From Enoplolaimus lenunculus (lineage: Eukaryota > Nematoda > Enoplea > Enoplida > Thoracostomopsidae): 64,000 nt of DNA. The translations under genes and the position numbers were made by a program. This document shows positions 1 to 12,300 of the stretch, in pieces; position 1 is the stretch's first letter; each line of letters starts with the position of its first letter. The DNA lies in NCBI GenBank assembly GCA_030248215.1, contig JASANG010002121.1, forward strand, positions 1-64,000, written 5' to 3'. The notes under the pieces were generated by a model, which was not told the DNA's origin, made no database searches, and was given only the letters and a program-made list of their open reading frames with translations.

Positions 1-535
1 AAAATTTAGGCCAGATTTGTTTTCAAAGTTTATGAAGTTTTTAATAAACAGCCAATATCTGCTTATTTTTGTTGTAAAACATTTTTGTGGTATTTTTGTG
101 TTTATTTTTAATGTTGATTCGATGGTGTCGTAAAAATGATTTCCGGTATATATTTATGTACTTTGGCATATCTTCTGTGACACACATTTAGTAAATTTGC
201 ACAGTGTCCAGTGAGCGAGTAAAAACTTACTTGGACTTTAAACAGAAGTAAAAAATTGACCTAGAATGTTGAATGCGAACCTGTGGTGTCGACCAACCTT
301 AGACTCCCCGAGCAAAAACCCTCGATTCCCCGAACTTATGTTACGGAGCGAGCGGGCAACCGTAGCCGCGACCCTGTACATATACATACACATGTGCATA
401 TGTTGGACCGGGGGGGCAAATTTGATCGTTTCGCTGACCCACTTGTAAAATGCTTCCGCCGCCACTATACTGGTGTAATAGTTTTTTAGCATAACTTGAG
501 AACCGAATAAATCTCAGCAAAACATTCTCTCGTTA
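1..535. other. Flanking DNA, no gene recognised
   Basis: AT-rich sequence with a GC-richer patch at about 300-470 containing a G7 run. The short open frames here have no recognisable domain and are probably chance. The GC-rich patch resembles the ends of the small DNA transposons seen elsewhere, but no matching partner end was found. Confidence 0.4.
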
Positions 536-543
536 GCCACTTG
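536..543. repeat. Left 8-bp target-site duplication of giant element
   Basis: The octamer GCCACTTG lies immediately before the left terminal repeat and recurs exactly at 9391-9398, immediately after the right one. An 8-bp duplication is the hallmark of hAT-superfamily insertion. Confidence 0.85.
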
Positions 544-633
544 GGCCAATGTATAGCACAGGGGCTTCCAGTTTTCCACGGTGGAAAACTTATAACCAGG
601 AGTGCAGCGCAGCCACTCCTGTATGACGGCTAA
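544..633. repeat. Left terminal inverted repeat with two hairpins
   Basis: It pairs with the reverse complement of about 9301-9390. It contains a near-perfect palindrome at about 570-590 (TTTTCCAC / GTGGAAAA arms) and a hairpin at about 598-623 with arms CAGGAGTG and CACTCCTG around a 9-base loop. Both structures recur in the right end. Confidence 0.75.
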
Positions 634-659
634 ATTTTCCGCTGATTTGGTAGGAAAAT

Positions 660-3600
660 TAACAAAATTGAATGCCTAGATTTTACTCTGGGTTGGTAGG
701 GAAATCTGAAGCATAGGTTTTGGTTGGAAAACGGGAAAAGTGGAAAATTTTAATGCTTAGATTTACCCTGGCTTGGTCGGGAAAATCTGAAGTATAGATT
801 TTGGTTGGAAAACGGGAAAAGTGGAAAATTTAAAGGCCTAGATTTACCTTAGGTTGGTAGGGAAAATCTGAAGCATAGGTTTTGGTTGGAAAACGGGAAA
901 AGTGGAAAATTTAAAGGCCTAGATTTACCTTAGGTTGGTAGGGAAAATCTGAAGCAAGGTTTTGGTTGGAAAACGGGAAAAGTGGAAAATTTAAAGGCCT
1001 AGATTCTTAGGTTGGTAGGGAAAATCTGAAGCATAGGTTTTGGTTGGAAAACGTGAAAAGTGGAAAATTTACAGGCCTAGATTTACCTTCGGTTGGTAGG
1101 GAAAATCTGAAGCATAGGTTTTGGTTGGAAAACGGGAAAAGTGGAAAATTTAAAGGCCCAGATTTACCTTAGGTTGGTGCGGAAAATATGAAGCATAGGT
1201 TTTGGTTGGAAAATGGGAAAAGTGGAAAATTTAAAGGCCTAGATTTACCTTAGGTTGGTAGGGAAAATCTGAAGCATAGGTTTTGGTTGGAAAACGGGAA
1301 AAGTGGAAAATTTGAAGGCCTAGATTCAATTTAGGTTGGTAGGGAAAATCTGAAGCATAGGTTTTGGTTGGAAAACGGGAAAAGTGGAAAATTTAAAGGC
1401 CTAGATTTACCTTAGGTTGGTAGGGAAAATCTGAAGCATAGGTTTTGGTTGGAAAACGGGAAATGTGGAAAATTTAAAGGCCTAGATTTACCTTAGGTTG
1501 GTAGGGAAAATCTGAAGCATAGGTTTTGGCTTAAAACGGGAAAAGTGGAAAATTTAAAGGCCTAGATTAACCTTCGGTTGGTAGGGAAAATCTGAAGCAT
1601 AGGTTTTGGTTGGAAAACGGGAAAAGTGGAAAATTTAAAGGCCTAGATTTACCTTAGGTTGGTGCGGAAAATATGAAGCATAGGTTTTGGTTGGAAAATG
1701 GGAAAAGTGGAAAATTTAAAGGCCTAGATTTACCTTAGGTTGGTAGGGAAAATCTGAAGCATAGGTTTTGGTTGGAAAACGGGAAAAGTGGAAAATTTAA
1801 AGGCCTAGATTCACCTTAGGTTGTTAGGGAAAATCTGAAGCATAGGTTTTGGTTGGAAAATGGGAAAAGTGGAAAATTTAAAGGCCTAGATTTACCTTGG
1901 GTTGGTAGGAAAATCTGAAGCATAGGTTTTGGTTGGAAAACGGGAAAAGTGGAAAATTTAAAGGCTTAGATTTACCTTCGGTTGGTAGGGAAAATCTGAA
2001 GTATAGGTTTTGGTTGGAAAACGGGAAAAGTGGAAAATTTAAAGGCCTAGATTTACCTTAGGTTGGTAGGGAAAATCTGAAGCATAGGTTTTGGATGGAA
2101 AACGGGAAAAAGTGGAAAATTTAAAGGCCTAGATTTTACCTTAGGTTGGTGGGGAAAATATGAAGCATAGGTTTTGGTTGGAAAACGGGAAAAGTGGAAA
2201 ATTTAAAGGCCTAGATTTACCTTTAGGTTGGTAGGGAAAATCTGAAGCATAGGTTTTGGTTGGAAAACGGGAAAAGTGGAAAATTTTAAGATTCTAGATT
2301 TTTAGGTTGGTAGGGAAAATCTGAAGTATATATTGGTTGGAAAACGGGAAAAGTGGAAAATTTAAAGGCCTAGATTTACCTTAGGTTGGTAGGGAAAATC
2401 TGAAGCATAGGTTTTGGTTGGAAAACGGGAAAAGTGGAAAATTTAAAGGCCTAGATTTACCTTCGGTTGGTAGGGAAAATCTGAAGCATAGGTTTTGGTT
2501 GGAAAACGGGAAAAGTGGAAAATTTAAAGGCCTAGATTTGCCTTAGGTTGGTAGGGAAAATCTGAAGCAATAGGTTTTGGTTGGAAAACGGGAAAAGTGG
2601 AAAATTAAAGGCGATATATATAGGAAAAGGCATAGGTTTTGGTTGGCAAAAACGGAAAAGGAAAACGGAAAAAATTAATGCTTAGATTTACCCTGGCTTG
2701 GTAGGGAAATCTGAAGTATAGATGTTGGTTGGAAAACGGGAAAAGTGGAAAATTTAAAGGCCTACATTTACCTTAGGTTGGTAGGGAGAATATGAAGCAT
2801 AGGTTTTGGTTGGAAAATGGGAAAAGTGGAAAATTTAAAGGCCTAGATTTGCCTTAGGTTGGTAGGGAAAATCTGAAGCATAGGTTTTGGTTGGAAAACA
2901 GGAAAAGTGGAAAATTTTAATGCTTAGATTTACCCCGGCTTGGTAGGGAAAATCTGAAGTATATATATTGGTTGGAAAACGGGAAAAGTGGAAAATTTAA
3001 AGGCCTAGATTTACCTTAGGTTGGTAGGGAAAATCTGAAGCATAGGTTTTGGTTGGAAAACAGGAAAAGTGGAAAATTTTAATGCTTAGATTTACCCCGG
3101 CTTGGTAGGGAAAATCTGAAGTATATATATTGGTTGGAAAACGGGAAAAGTGGAAAATTTAAAGGCCTAGATTTACCTTAGGTTGGTAGGGAAAATCTGA
3201 AGCATAGGTTTTGGTTGGAAAACGGGAAAAGTGGAAAATTTAAAGGCCTAGATTTACCTTCGGTTGGTAGGGAAAATCTGAAGCATAGGTTTTGGTTGGA
3301 AAATGGGAAAAGTGGAAAATTTAAAGGCCTAGATTTGCCTTAGGTTGGTAGGGAAAATCTGAAGCATAGGTTTTGGTTGGAAAACAGGAAAAGTGGAAAA
3401 TTTTAATGCTTAGATTTACCCCGGCTTGGTAGGGAAAATCTGAAGTATATATATTGGTTGGAAAACGGGAAAAGTGGAAAATTTAAAGGCCTAGATTTAC
3501 CTTAGGTTGGTAGGGAAAATCTGAAGCATAGGTTTTGGTTGGAAAATGGGAAAAGTGGAAAATTTAAAGGCCTAGATTTTCCTTAGGTTGGTCGGCAAGG

Positions 3601-6600
3601 CGGGGAAAGGGGAAGGGAAAATCTAACACATAGGTTTTGGTTGGAAAACAGGAAAAAGTGGGAAAATTTAAATGCTTAGATTTACCCCGGCTTGGTAGGG
3701 AAAATCTGAAGTATATATATTGGTTGGAAAACGGGAAAAAGTGGAAAATTTAAAGGCCTAGATTTACCTTAGGTTGGTAGGGAAAATCTGAAGCATAGGT
3801 TTTGGTTGGAAAACAGGAAAAGTGGAAAATTTTATGAGATTTACCAAGGCTTGGTAGGGGAAAAACTTACAAATATATATTGGTTGGAAAAAGGGAAAAA
3901 ATCTGAAGCATAGGTTTCTGGTTGGGGGGAAAAAAAAAGATCTGCATAGGTTTTGGTTGGAAAAACGGGAAAAGTGGAAAATTTAAAGGCCTAGATTTAC
4001 CTTAGGTTGGTAGGGAAAATCTGAAGCATAGCTTTTGGTTGGAAAACGGGAAAAGTGGAAAATTTTAAAGGCTTAGATTTACCCTGGGTTGGTAGGGAAA
4101 ATCTGAAGTATATATATATTGGTTGGAAAACGGGAAAAGTGGAAAATTTAAAGGCCTAGATTTACCTTAGGTTGGTAGGGAAAATCTGAAGCATAGGTTT
4201 TGGTTGGAAAACGGGAAAAAGTGGAAAATTTAAAGGCCTAGATTTACCTTCGGTTGGTAGGGAAAATCTGAAGCATAGGTTTTGGTTGGAAAACGGGAAA
4301 AGTGGAAAATATAAAGGCCTAGATTTACGCTAGGTTGGTAGGGAAAACCTGAAGCATAGGTTTTGGTTGTAAAAACGGGAAAAGTGGAAAATTTAAGGCC
4401 TAGATTTACCTTTTTAGGAAGCAGGGCTTGGTAGGGAAAATCTGAAGTAACATAGGTTTTGGTTGGAAAACGGGAAAAGTGGAAAATTTAAAGGCCTAGA
4501 TTAACCTTAGGTTGGTAGGAAAATCTGAAGCATAGTTTAGGTTGGAAAACGGGAAAAGTGGAAAATTTAAAGGCCTAGATTTACCTTCGGTTGGTAGGGA
4601 AAATCTGAAGCATAGGTTTTGGTTGGAAAATGGGAAAAGTGGAAAATTTAAAGGCCTAGATTTGCCTTAGGTTGGTAGGGAAAATCTGAAGCATAGGTTT
4701 TGGTTGGAAAACAGGAAAAGTGGAAAATTTTAATGCATAGATTTACCAAGGCTTGGTAGGGAAAATCTGAAGTATATATATTGGTTGGAAAACGGGAAAA
4801 GTGGAAAATTAAAAGGCCTAGATTTACCTTAGGTTGGTAGGGAAAATCTGAAGCATAGGTTTTGGTTGGAAAAACGGGAAAAGTGGAAAATTTTAAAGGC
4901 TTAGATTTACCTTAGGTTGGTAGGGAAAAATCTGAAGCATAGGTTTTGGTTGGAAAACGGGAAAGTGAAAATCTTAAAGGCCTAGATTTACCTTAGGTTG
5001 GTAGGGAAAATCTGAACCATAGGTTTTGGTTGGAAAACGGGAAAAGTGGAAAATTTAAAGGCCTAGATTTACCTTCGGTTGGTAGGGAAAATCTGAAGCA
5101 TAGGTTTTGGTTGAAAACATGAAAAGTGGAAAATTTAAAGGCCTAGATTCACCTTAGGTTGGTAGGGAAAAAATCTGAAGCATAGATTTTGGTTGGAAAA
5201 CGGGAAAAGTGGAAAATTTTCAAAGGCCTAGATTTACCTTAGGTTGGTAGGGAAAATCTAAGCATAGGTTTTGGTTGGAAAACGGGAAAAGTGGAAAATT
5301 TAAAGGCCTAGATTTACCGTTAGGTTGGTAGGGAAAATCTGAAGCATAGGTTTTGGTTGGAAAATGGGAAAAGTGGAGAAATTTAAAAGGCCTAGATTTG
5401 CCTTAGGTTGGTAGGGAAAATCTGAAGCATAGGTTTTGGTTGGAAAACAGGAAAAAAGTGGAAAATTTTAATGCTTAGATTTACCCCGGCTTGGTAGGGA
5501 AAATCTGAAGTATATATATTGGTTGGAAAACGGGAAAAGTGGAAAATTTAAAGGCCTAGATTTACCTTAGGTTGGTAGGGAAAATCTGAAGCATAGGTTT
5601 TGATTGGAAAACGGAAAAAGTGGAAAATTCCAATGCCTAGATTTACCGGTTCGCTAAGAGAATTGCTAAAGCACGGTTGGAAAACGGAAAAAGTGGGATA
5701 GTGGAAATTCTCAAGCATAGGGCATAGATTTGGTTGGAAATGGGAAAAGTGGAATATTCTAATGCCTTTTTCTAGACTTTTCGTGGGTCGGAGGAAAACC
5801 TGAAGCATAGGTTTTGGTTCGACAAACGGGAAAAAGTGGAAAGAAATCTAATCTGGATTTTTTTCGCTGGTTGGTATGGTAAATCTGAAGCATAGGTTTT
5901 GGTTGGAAAACGGGAAAAGTGGAAAATTCCAATGCTTACATTTTTACCCTGGGTTGGTAGGGGAAAACCTGAAAGCAAAAATGTTCGTTGGAAACCGGGA
6001 AAGTGGACCTTTAAATGCCTACATTTTCCTCTGGTTGGTAAGGAAACCAAGAAAGGTGGAAAAGGGAAAAGTGGAAAATTGAAGCTAAGGCATAGGTTTT
6101 GGTTTGAAAACGGGAAAAGTGGAAAATCTAAAGGCCTAGATTTACCTTAGGTTGGTAGGGAAAATCTGAAGCATAGGTTTTGGTTGGAAAACGGGAAAAA
6201 GTGGAAAAATTTAAAGGCCTAGATTTACCTTCGGTTGGTAGGGAAAATCTGAAGCATAGGTTTCTGGTTGGAAAATGGGAAAGTGGAAAATTTAAAGGCC
6301 TAGATTTACCTTAGGTTGGTAGGGAAAATCTGAAGCATAGGTTTTGGTTGGAAAACAGGAAAGTGGAAAATTTAAATGCTTAGATTTACCCTGGGTTGGT
6401 AAGGAAAATCTGAAGCATAGGTTTTGGTTGGAAAACGGGAAAAGTGGAAAATCTAAAGGCCTAGATTTACCTTAGGTTGGTAGGGAAAATCTGAAGCATA
6501 GGTTTTGGTTGGAAAACGGAGAAAGTGGAAAATTTTAAAGGCTTAGATTTACCCTCGGCTTGGTAGGGAAAATCTGAAGCATAGATTTTGGTTGGAAAAC

Positions 6601-8225
6601 GGGAAAAGTGGAAAATTTAAAGGCCTAGATTTACCTTAGGTTGGTAGGGAAAACAGCATAGTTTAGAAAAAAAAAAAACCAACCACTTATCTGAAACCTG
6701 AAGCATAGGTTTTGGTTGGAAAACGGGAAAAGTGGAAAATTTAAAGGCCTAGATTTACCTTTAGGTTGGTAGGGAAAATCTGAAGCATAGGTTTTGGTTG
6801 GAAAACGGGAAAAGTGGAAAATTTAAAGGCCTAGATTTACCTTGGGTTGGTAGGGAAAATCTGTAGCATAGGTTTTGGTTGGAAAACGGGAAAAGTGGAA
6901 AATTCAAATGCCTATATTTTAAGGATGTTGTTGGTAGGGAAAATCTGAAGCATAGGTTTTGGTTGGAAAACGGGAAAAGTGGAAAATTTAAAGGCCTAGA
7001 TTTACCTTAGGTTGGTAGGGAAAATATGAAGCATAGGTTTTGGTTGGAAAATGGGAAAAGTGGAAAATTTAAAGGCCTAGATTTACCTTAGGTTGGTAGG
7101 GAAAATCTGAAGCATAGGTTTTGGTTGGAAAACGGGAAAAGTGGAAAATTTAAAGGCCTAGATTTACCTTAGGTTGGTAGGGAAAATCTGAAGCATAGGT
7201 TTTGGTTAGAAAACGGGAAAAGTGGAAAATTTTAATGTCTAGATTTACCTAGGTTGGTAGGGAAAATCTGAAGCATAGGTTTTGGTTGGAAAACGGGAAA
7301 TGTGGAAAATTTAAAGGCCTAGATTTACCTTAGGTTGGTAGGGAAAATCTGAAGCATAGGTTTTGGCTTAAAACGGGAAAAGTGGAAAATTTAAAGGCCT
7401 AGATTAACCTTCGGTTGGTAGGGAAAATCTGAAGCATAGGTTTTGGTTGGAAAACGGGAAAAGTGGAAAATTTAAAGGCCTAGATTTACCTTAGGTTGGT
7501 AGGGAAAATCTGAAGCATAGGTTTTGGTTGGAAAACGGGAAATGTGGAAAATTTAAAGGCCTAGATTTACCTTAGGTTGGTAGGGAAAATCTGAAGCATA
7601 GGTTTTGGTTGAAAAACGGGAAAAGTGGAAAATTTAAAGGCCTAGATTTACCTTCGGTTGGTAGGGAAAATCTGAAGCATAGGTTTTGGTTGGAAAACGG
7701 GAAATGTGGAAAATTTAAAGGCCTAGATTTACCTTCGGTTGGTAGGGAAAATCTGAAGCGTAGGTTTTGGTTGGAATATTGGGAAAAGTGGAAAATTTAA
7801 AGACCTAGATTTACCCTGGGTTGGTGGGGAATATGTGAAGCATAGGTTTTGGTTGGAAAACGGGAAAAGTTGAAAATTTTAATGCCTAGACTTACCCATG
7901 GCTTGGTAAAGAAAATCTGAAGCATAGGTTTTGGTTGAAAACGGGAAATGTGGAAAATTTAAAGGCCTAGATTTACCTTCGGTTGGTAGGGAAAATCTGA
8001 AGCATAGGTTTTGGTTGGAAAACGGGAAAAGTTGAAAATTTTAATGCCTAGACTTACCCATGGCTTGGTAAAGAAAATCTGAAGCATATGTTTTGGTTGA
8101 AAACGGGAAATGTGGAAAATTTAAAGGCCTAGATTCACCTTAGGTCGGTAGGGAAAATATGAAGCATAGGTTTTTGTTGAAAAATGAAAAAAGTGGAAAA
8201 TTTAAACGCCTAGAATTACCCTGGG
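660..8225. repeat. 81-bp minisatellite array, about 90 direct copies
   Basis: The unit reads, in pieces, GAAAATCTGAAGCATAGG, TTTTGGTTGGAAAACGGG, AAAAGTGGAAAATTTAAAGG, CCTAGATTTACCTTAGGTTGG and TAGG, about 81 bp. Copy number is about 7,560/81, or about 93, minus disturbed stretches near 3,590, 3,840-3,950, 4,410, 5,650-6,080 and 6,650-6,700. Most units differ by a few substitutions. A variant with TATATATA in place of CATAGGTTT recurs in the first 5.6 kb. Confidence 0.9.
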
Positions 8226-8229
8226 TTGG

Positions 8230-8735
8230 AAGTCAGCGACGACCAAATTTGATATATTTATGTTTTCTCGGCTTTCCGGTCATAGCCAACAACGTCTTTA
8301 AAACAAATTAAAACTTTTTTTACAACCTTAAGGCGTCACTCAAAGCGTCGACTTTGTTAACAGACATGCTCTGATAATACTGGGCCCCTCGGTGGTATCT
8401 TGTTTTGACCAATCTTGTGCTGGGACTATCATAATCTAATATATTTAATAGTCATGTATTATTTCGGGTAAATGCTCTGCTCATTTAGGTTTAACTGTGT
8501 AAAGTAGATTTTGTTCATTGCACTGCTCCGCTCCGCGGTTTCTTGTTTGGACCAGTGTCGAAATACATTGCCTGTTAGTTTGTAGGATGCAACCGGAGGT
8601 GAAAAACGCCAGATCCGGAGCCGGAAGTGAACAAAAGTAGCCGGAACCGGAGATGATGCCGCAGGTGAGGTGAAATCAGGTCGTTGAAATGATATTTAAC
8701 TTGTTAATTTTAGCAAGTATCTGCTATGTGTTGTT
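8230..8735. other. Unique core of the giant element
   Basis: About 500 bp of non-repetitive sequence separate the left direct array from the right inverted array. It ends in a GC-richer stretch with repeated CCGGA steps at about 8,590-8,670. No open frame of note is present. It is probably the relic of the original internal sequence of the element. Confidence 0.5.
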
Positions 8736-9300
8736 AAATCGTTCCATTGGAATTTTCTACTTTTCCCATTTTCCAAACAAAACCTATGCTTTAGCTTTTC
8801 CGTTCCAACCAAGGGGAAATCTAGACGTAGAAATTTTCCACTTTTCCCGTTTTAAAAACAAAACCAATGCTTCAGAATTTTCCTACCAACCCAGGGTAAA
8901 TTTAGGCGTTTAAATTTTCCAATTTTCCCGTTTTCCAACCAAAACCTATGCTTCAAATTTTCCCTACCAACCCAGGAATAATGTAAGCGTTTAAAAGTTC
9001 CACTTTTCCCGTTTTCCAAGCAAACTTTTACACTACAGATTTTCCCTACCAACCAAGGGAAAATCAAGGCGTTCAAATTTTCCACTTTTCCCGTTTTCCA
9101 ACCAAATCCTATGCTTCAAATTTTCCCTGCCAACCCAGGAATAATGTAAGCGTTTAAAAGTTCCACTTTTCCCGTTCTCCAAACAAACTTTACACAACAG
9201 ATTTTCCCTACCGAACCAGGGAATATGCAGGCTTATGAATTTTCCACTTTTCCACAGCAAAACCTATGCCCGCGATTTTTCCTACCAACCAGTGAAAAAT
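8735..9300. repeat. Inverted 81-bp array, about 7 copies
   Basis: The same unit as the left array is present here in reverse complement (AATTTTCCACTTTTCCCG, then TTTTCCAACCAAAACCTATG). Units are more divergent than on the left. With the left array this makes the element an inverted repeat of tandem repeats. Confidence 0.85.
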
Positions 9301-9390
9301 CAGGTCGTCATACAGGAGTGGCTGCGATGCACTCCTCGTCGTAAGTTTTCCACCCTGGAAAAGTGGAAGCCCCTGATCTATACATGGGCC
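9301..9390. repeat. Right terminal inverted repeat
   Basis: It is the reverse complement of the left end with scattered substitutions and ends in CTATACATGGGCC. The GGAGTG/CACTCC hairpin is conserved here. Confidence 0.75.
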
Positions 9391-9398
9391 GCCACTTG

Positions 9399-12300
9399 TA
9401 AGCAAATGTGAAGCCCCACCATGCTTCTGGTTTAATTGTTTTTTGACAAGGTGAAAGGCATTTTATATATTACAACGCCCTCAGAATGCAAGCAAAATAT
9501 ACCAAAACACCTTAGCGAGTGAATCAAATAAGTGAGTCAAATAGAGTTGAAAATATTTGTAGTACTGATCGACTTATTGTCCCTGATCGTTTCAAGCATA
9601 CGAGCTAAAATATATTAGGTATATTCTCAGCGGCGACATATTTTGTCTTATACACTATTTTTGTACTTACATACACCGTTCCATTCCTACTCTCAGTTGC
9701 TTGGTATTGAAAAACTTACCGTTGAAACGGAGATCAACATTATTTTGATATGAATAAATTTGCCAGTCTACAACTGCCGAAATCATTAAGAACGTCCACT
9801 GAACGAAGTGTTATCGTTATGTTCTTTTAGCATAAACTCATTTTAATTACCAGATGCTATCAAGTTTAGGCTAATTTTATTGGTCTGGTGACTGAAATTT
9901 GTGTCCGAAATTCACTTTTATGGCAATGTTTTTTTTCCTTTTGTAATAAATTTTTTTAAATATTTTTAACATTTTTAAACTGCGCTTTCCGTCTATCAAA
10001 TTTTGTGTTATAAAATTTTGAAGCAAAATATGATCATTTCGATGATTATTTTTTACAAGAAAGACTCGTTTACAGAAAGCAGATGCTTGTTTGCAAATGT
10101 CCTATACTAAAAGTAACCTTTTACTGCCGTTCGGATTTCATTTAAAGTAAAAGTTTTTAGTATACAACACCCGTTAAACACACTTTGTTGTCGAGGCAAT
10201 TTGCAATATCGAACATGAGCTAAATTTTTTTCGCTTAAAGTGCACCGACGAGATATTAAACTTCTGATCTGATGATACGAATATCAGACGTATTATAACT
10301 ATGCAGTCATTATTGTTTGCTCATAAAATCGTTTGAGGATGTCAAACACCTAATTGTAAACGCCATTCAAAACACCCAGGACTCGTTTTTGTTAAGCCAA
10401 AGCCTATTTTTGGTTTTAAAATACTAATGTTTTTAATTAAAACGAATTTCTTTGAATTTCAGCTTTATTCACTTTGATTAATCGATAATTGCATTTAATA
10501 GGCTATTCACAGCCGCATGTACGGGAAAGCGCTGAAATGGGCGTTGCCCCTTACAACCAAATGTATATCCTCGCATGGCCCATGTATGATCATGGGTGGA
10601 CTGTTTTCCATCGGTACTGCAGTAGAGTAAGCTTAACCTTTCAATTATTTTTGGTTAGGCTTTGAAATAGAAATACACCTTAGGCTACTATACTGACCCT
10701 GTTCTATACATTCGCCCCTCGCGTATCTCTTCCAACAGAAAATTTTTCTGGCAACATCAAAAACGGTCTTGTACACATGCCCGACATTTCGGTTTAGAGC
10801 CAAGGCTTACTGTAGTGATCCGAAAATCAGGGAAGGCGGAAATTTATTTAATGTTTCCGAAGGGCACCCAATCGCTATTCCGCTGCGGACTGTTATTTGT
10901 TTTTCAAAGCAGGCCAGCGTCTAAACTGAACCATGTACAAGAGCCAGAAATTTTTTGATCCGCCAAAATTTTCTTGGTTCCATGAACAAATTTTTTTAAA
11001 GATTCTCTGTTAAATTTTTATTTTCCGAACCAAGGCTTTTACCTATTTAAAAAGATATAAATCAGTTCAGTTATTGGTTAATTTAATAAACGTCTCGTCG
11101 CCGTTTAATGATTGGTTCTCATTTGCATAAAACGCGTAAACTGCTGCGATTTTAAACACGCAATGATTCTGATATCATTGAAACGTGAACGCAAGGAATG
11201 CATGTGATATGTGAAGCGACAAAATTTATTTTCTGAGTGATTGATATTGATTGATTGCTGTTATTAGTGTCTATAAAAACATATGCGCCTCGAATCAAAT
11301 ATCAGTCAATGTTTGTAGAAATTGCACTAAAAATTTAGCCGTAACACCACTTGTCTATTAATTTTGGTACAGCAACACCATCTGTGTTCACAATTTAGTT
11401 TTGTCATCAAAGACGTTTATGCGACACATTAACTATTTGCGGCTGACCATATTGTACACTTGTCTTTGCAGGCTAAGATTCAGGCGCGGCTTGGATTCCT
11501 GGAAAACGCTCGTCAAAGCCTAAGCCCCTTCCTAAATATTTGCCGAAGCTTTAGCTTTAAATGTGACCGAGGTGTACAAGAGCCGCTGCAAGTTTAAGTT
11601 ACGCTTAAATTTCAAAATTTAGAAAATTTCAAGGGTAGCGACCGAGAGCCGTATGATTTTAGGCAAGGGAAACCTGATTCAACAGTTCAGTTTGGTGCTT
11701 GTTTCGCTCTAAAATACGGTTTAGTTTAAAAATCGTAGGTTCCGATTTGCTGCCGCTTTCAATTTTTCACTCATGTTAATTATTAAGCCCAAACCTATAA
11801 AGTGTGTAAAAAGCTGTAAACATAAACCTAAACGTATAAGTGATTAATTCAAATGAATAAAAATTTGAATAACGAAAATTTTCTGAACGTACCTTACCAA
11901 AATTTAATTCATTTTACGATAGCAGAATTTCAAAAATGCAAAAATTTATCGTGCATGTGAAACATGGCTTCGTAATCAGTCCTAAGAGCAACAAAACAAG
12001 GTTTATATGGCGCGCACTGCATACTGCATATTTGAATAAGCATAGCGCTTCTTGCGCTATGAAAATATCACAGTGTTTTCAGCTTTTTGTCTTACCCTAT
12101 TTGCGTTGAGCCTCAATTTTTGCCTCCACATTCAGTTCACAATAAAATGTAACATTTATTTATGTTTTTGCTAACACCAGTTATAAAATTTTCAAAATTT
12201 GCTTTACAAAAACTAAGTCACACAAGGTACCGTCTATGTTCACAATTCTTTTTCTCTAATTTCCGTTCGATCATTAATTTTTGTTATTTTTTTCTAAATT

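Larger units (their letters stand above)
544..9390. mobile_element. Giant hAT-like TIR element filled with an 81-bp minisatellite
   Basis: Terminal inverted repeats of roughly 90 bp bound the element: left about 544-633, right about 9301-9390. Both begin GGCC(A/C)ATGTATAG, continue with CAGGGGCTTCCA and hold the same two short hairpins. A perfect 8-bp duplication flanks it. Inside are about 7.5 kb of direct 81-bp units, a unique core of about 500 bp and a short array of inverted units. No transposase frame is visible, so it is non-autonomous. The superfamily assignment rests on duplication length and end sequence, not on a protein. Confidence 0.8.

Noticed and set aside
7609-7800. Open frame with GKSGKFKGLDLPSVGRENLK repeats as a gene
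   Set aside because: It is a by-product of the 81-bp minisatellite; most units carry a stop in this frame and no start, splice or terminal structure is present.
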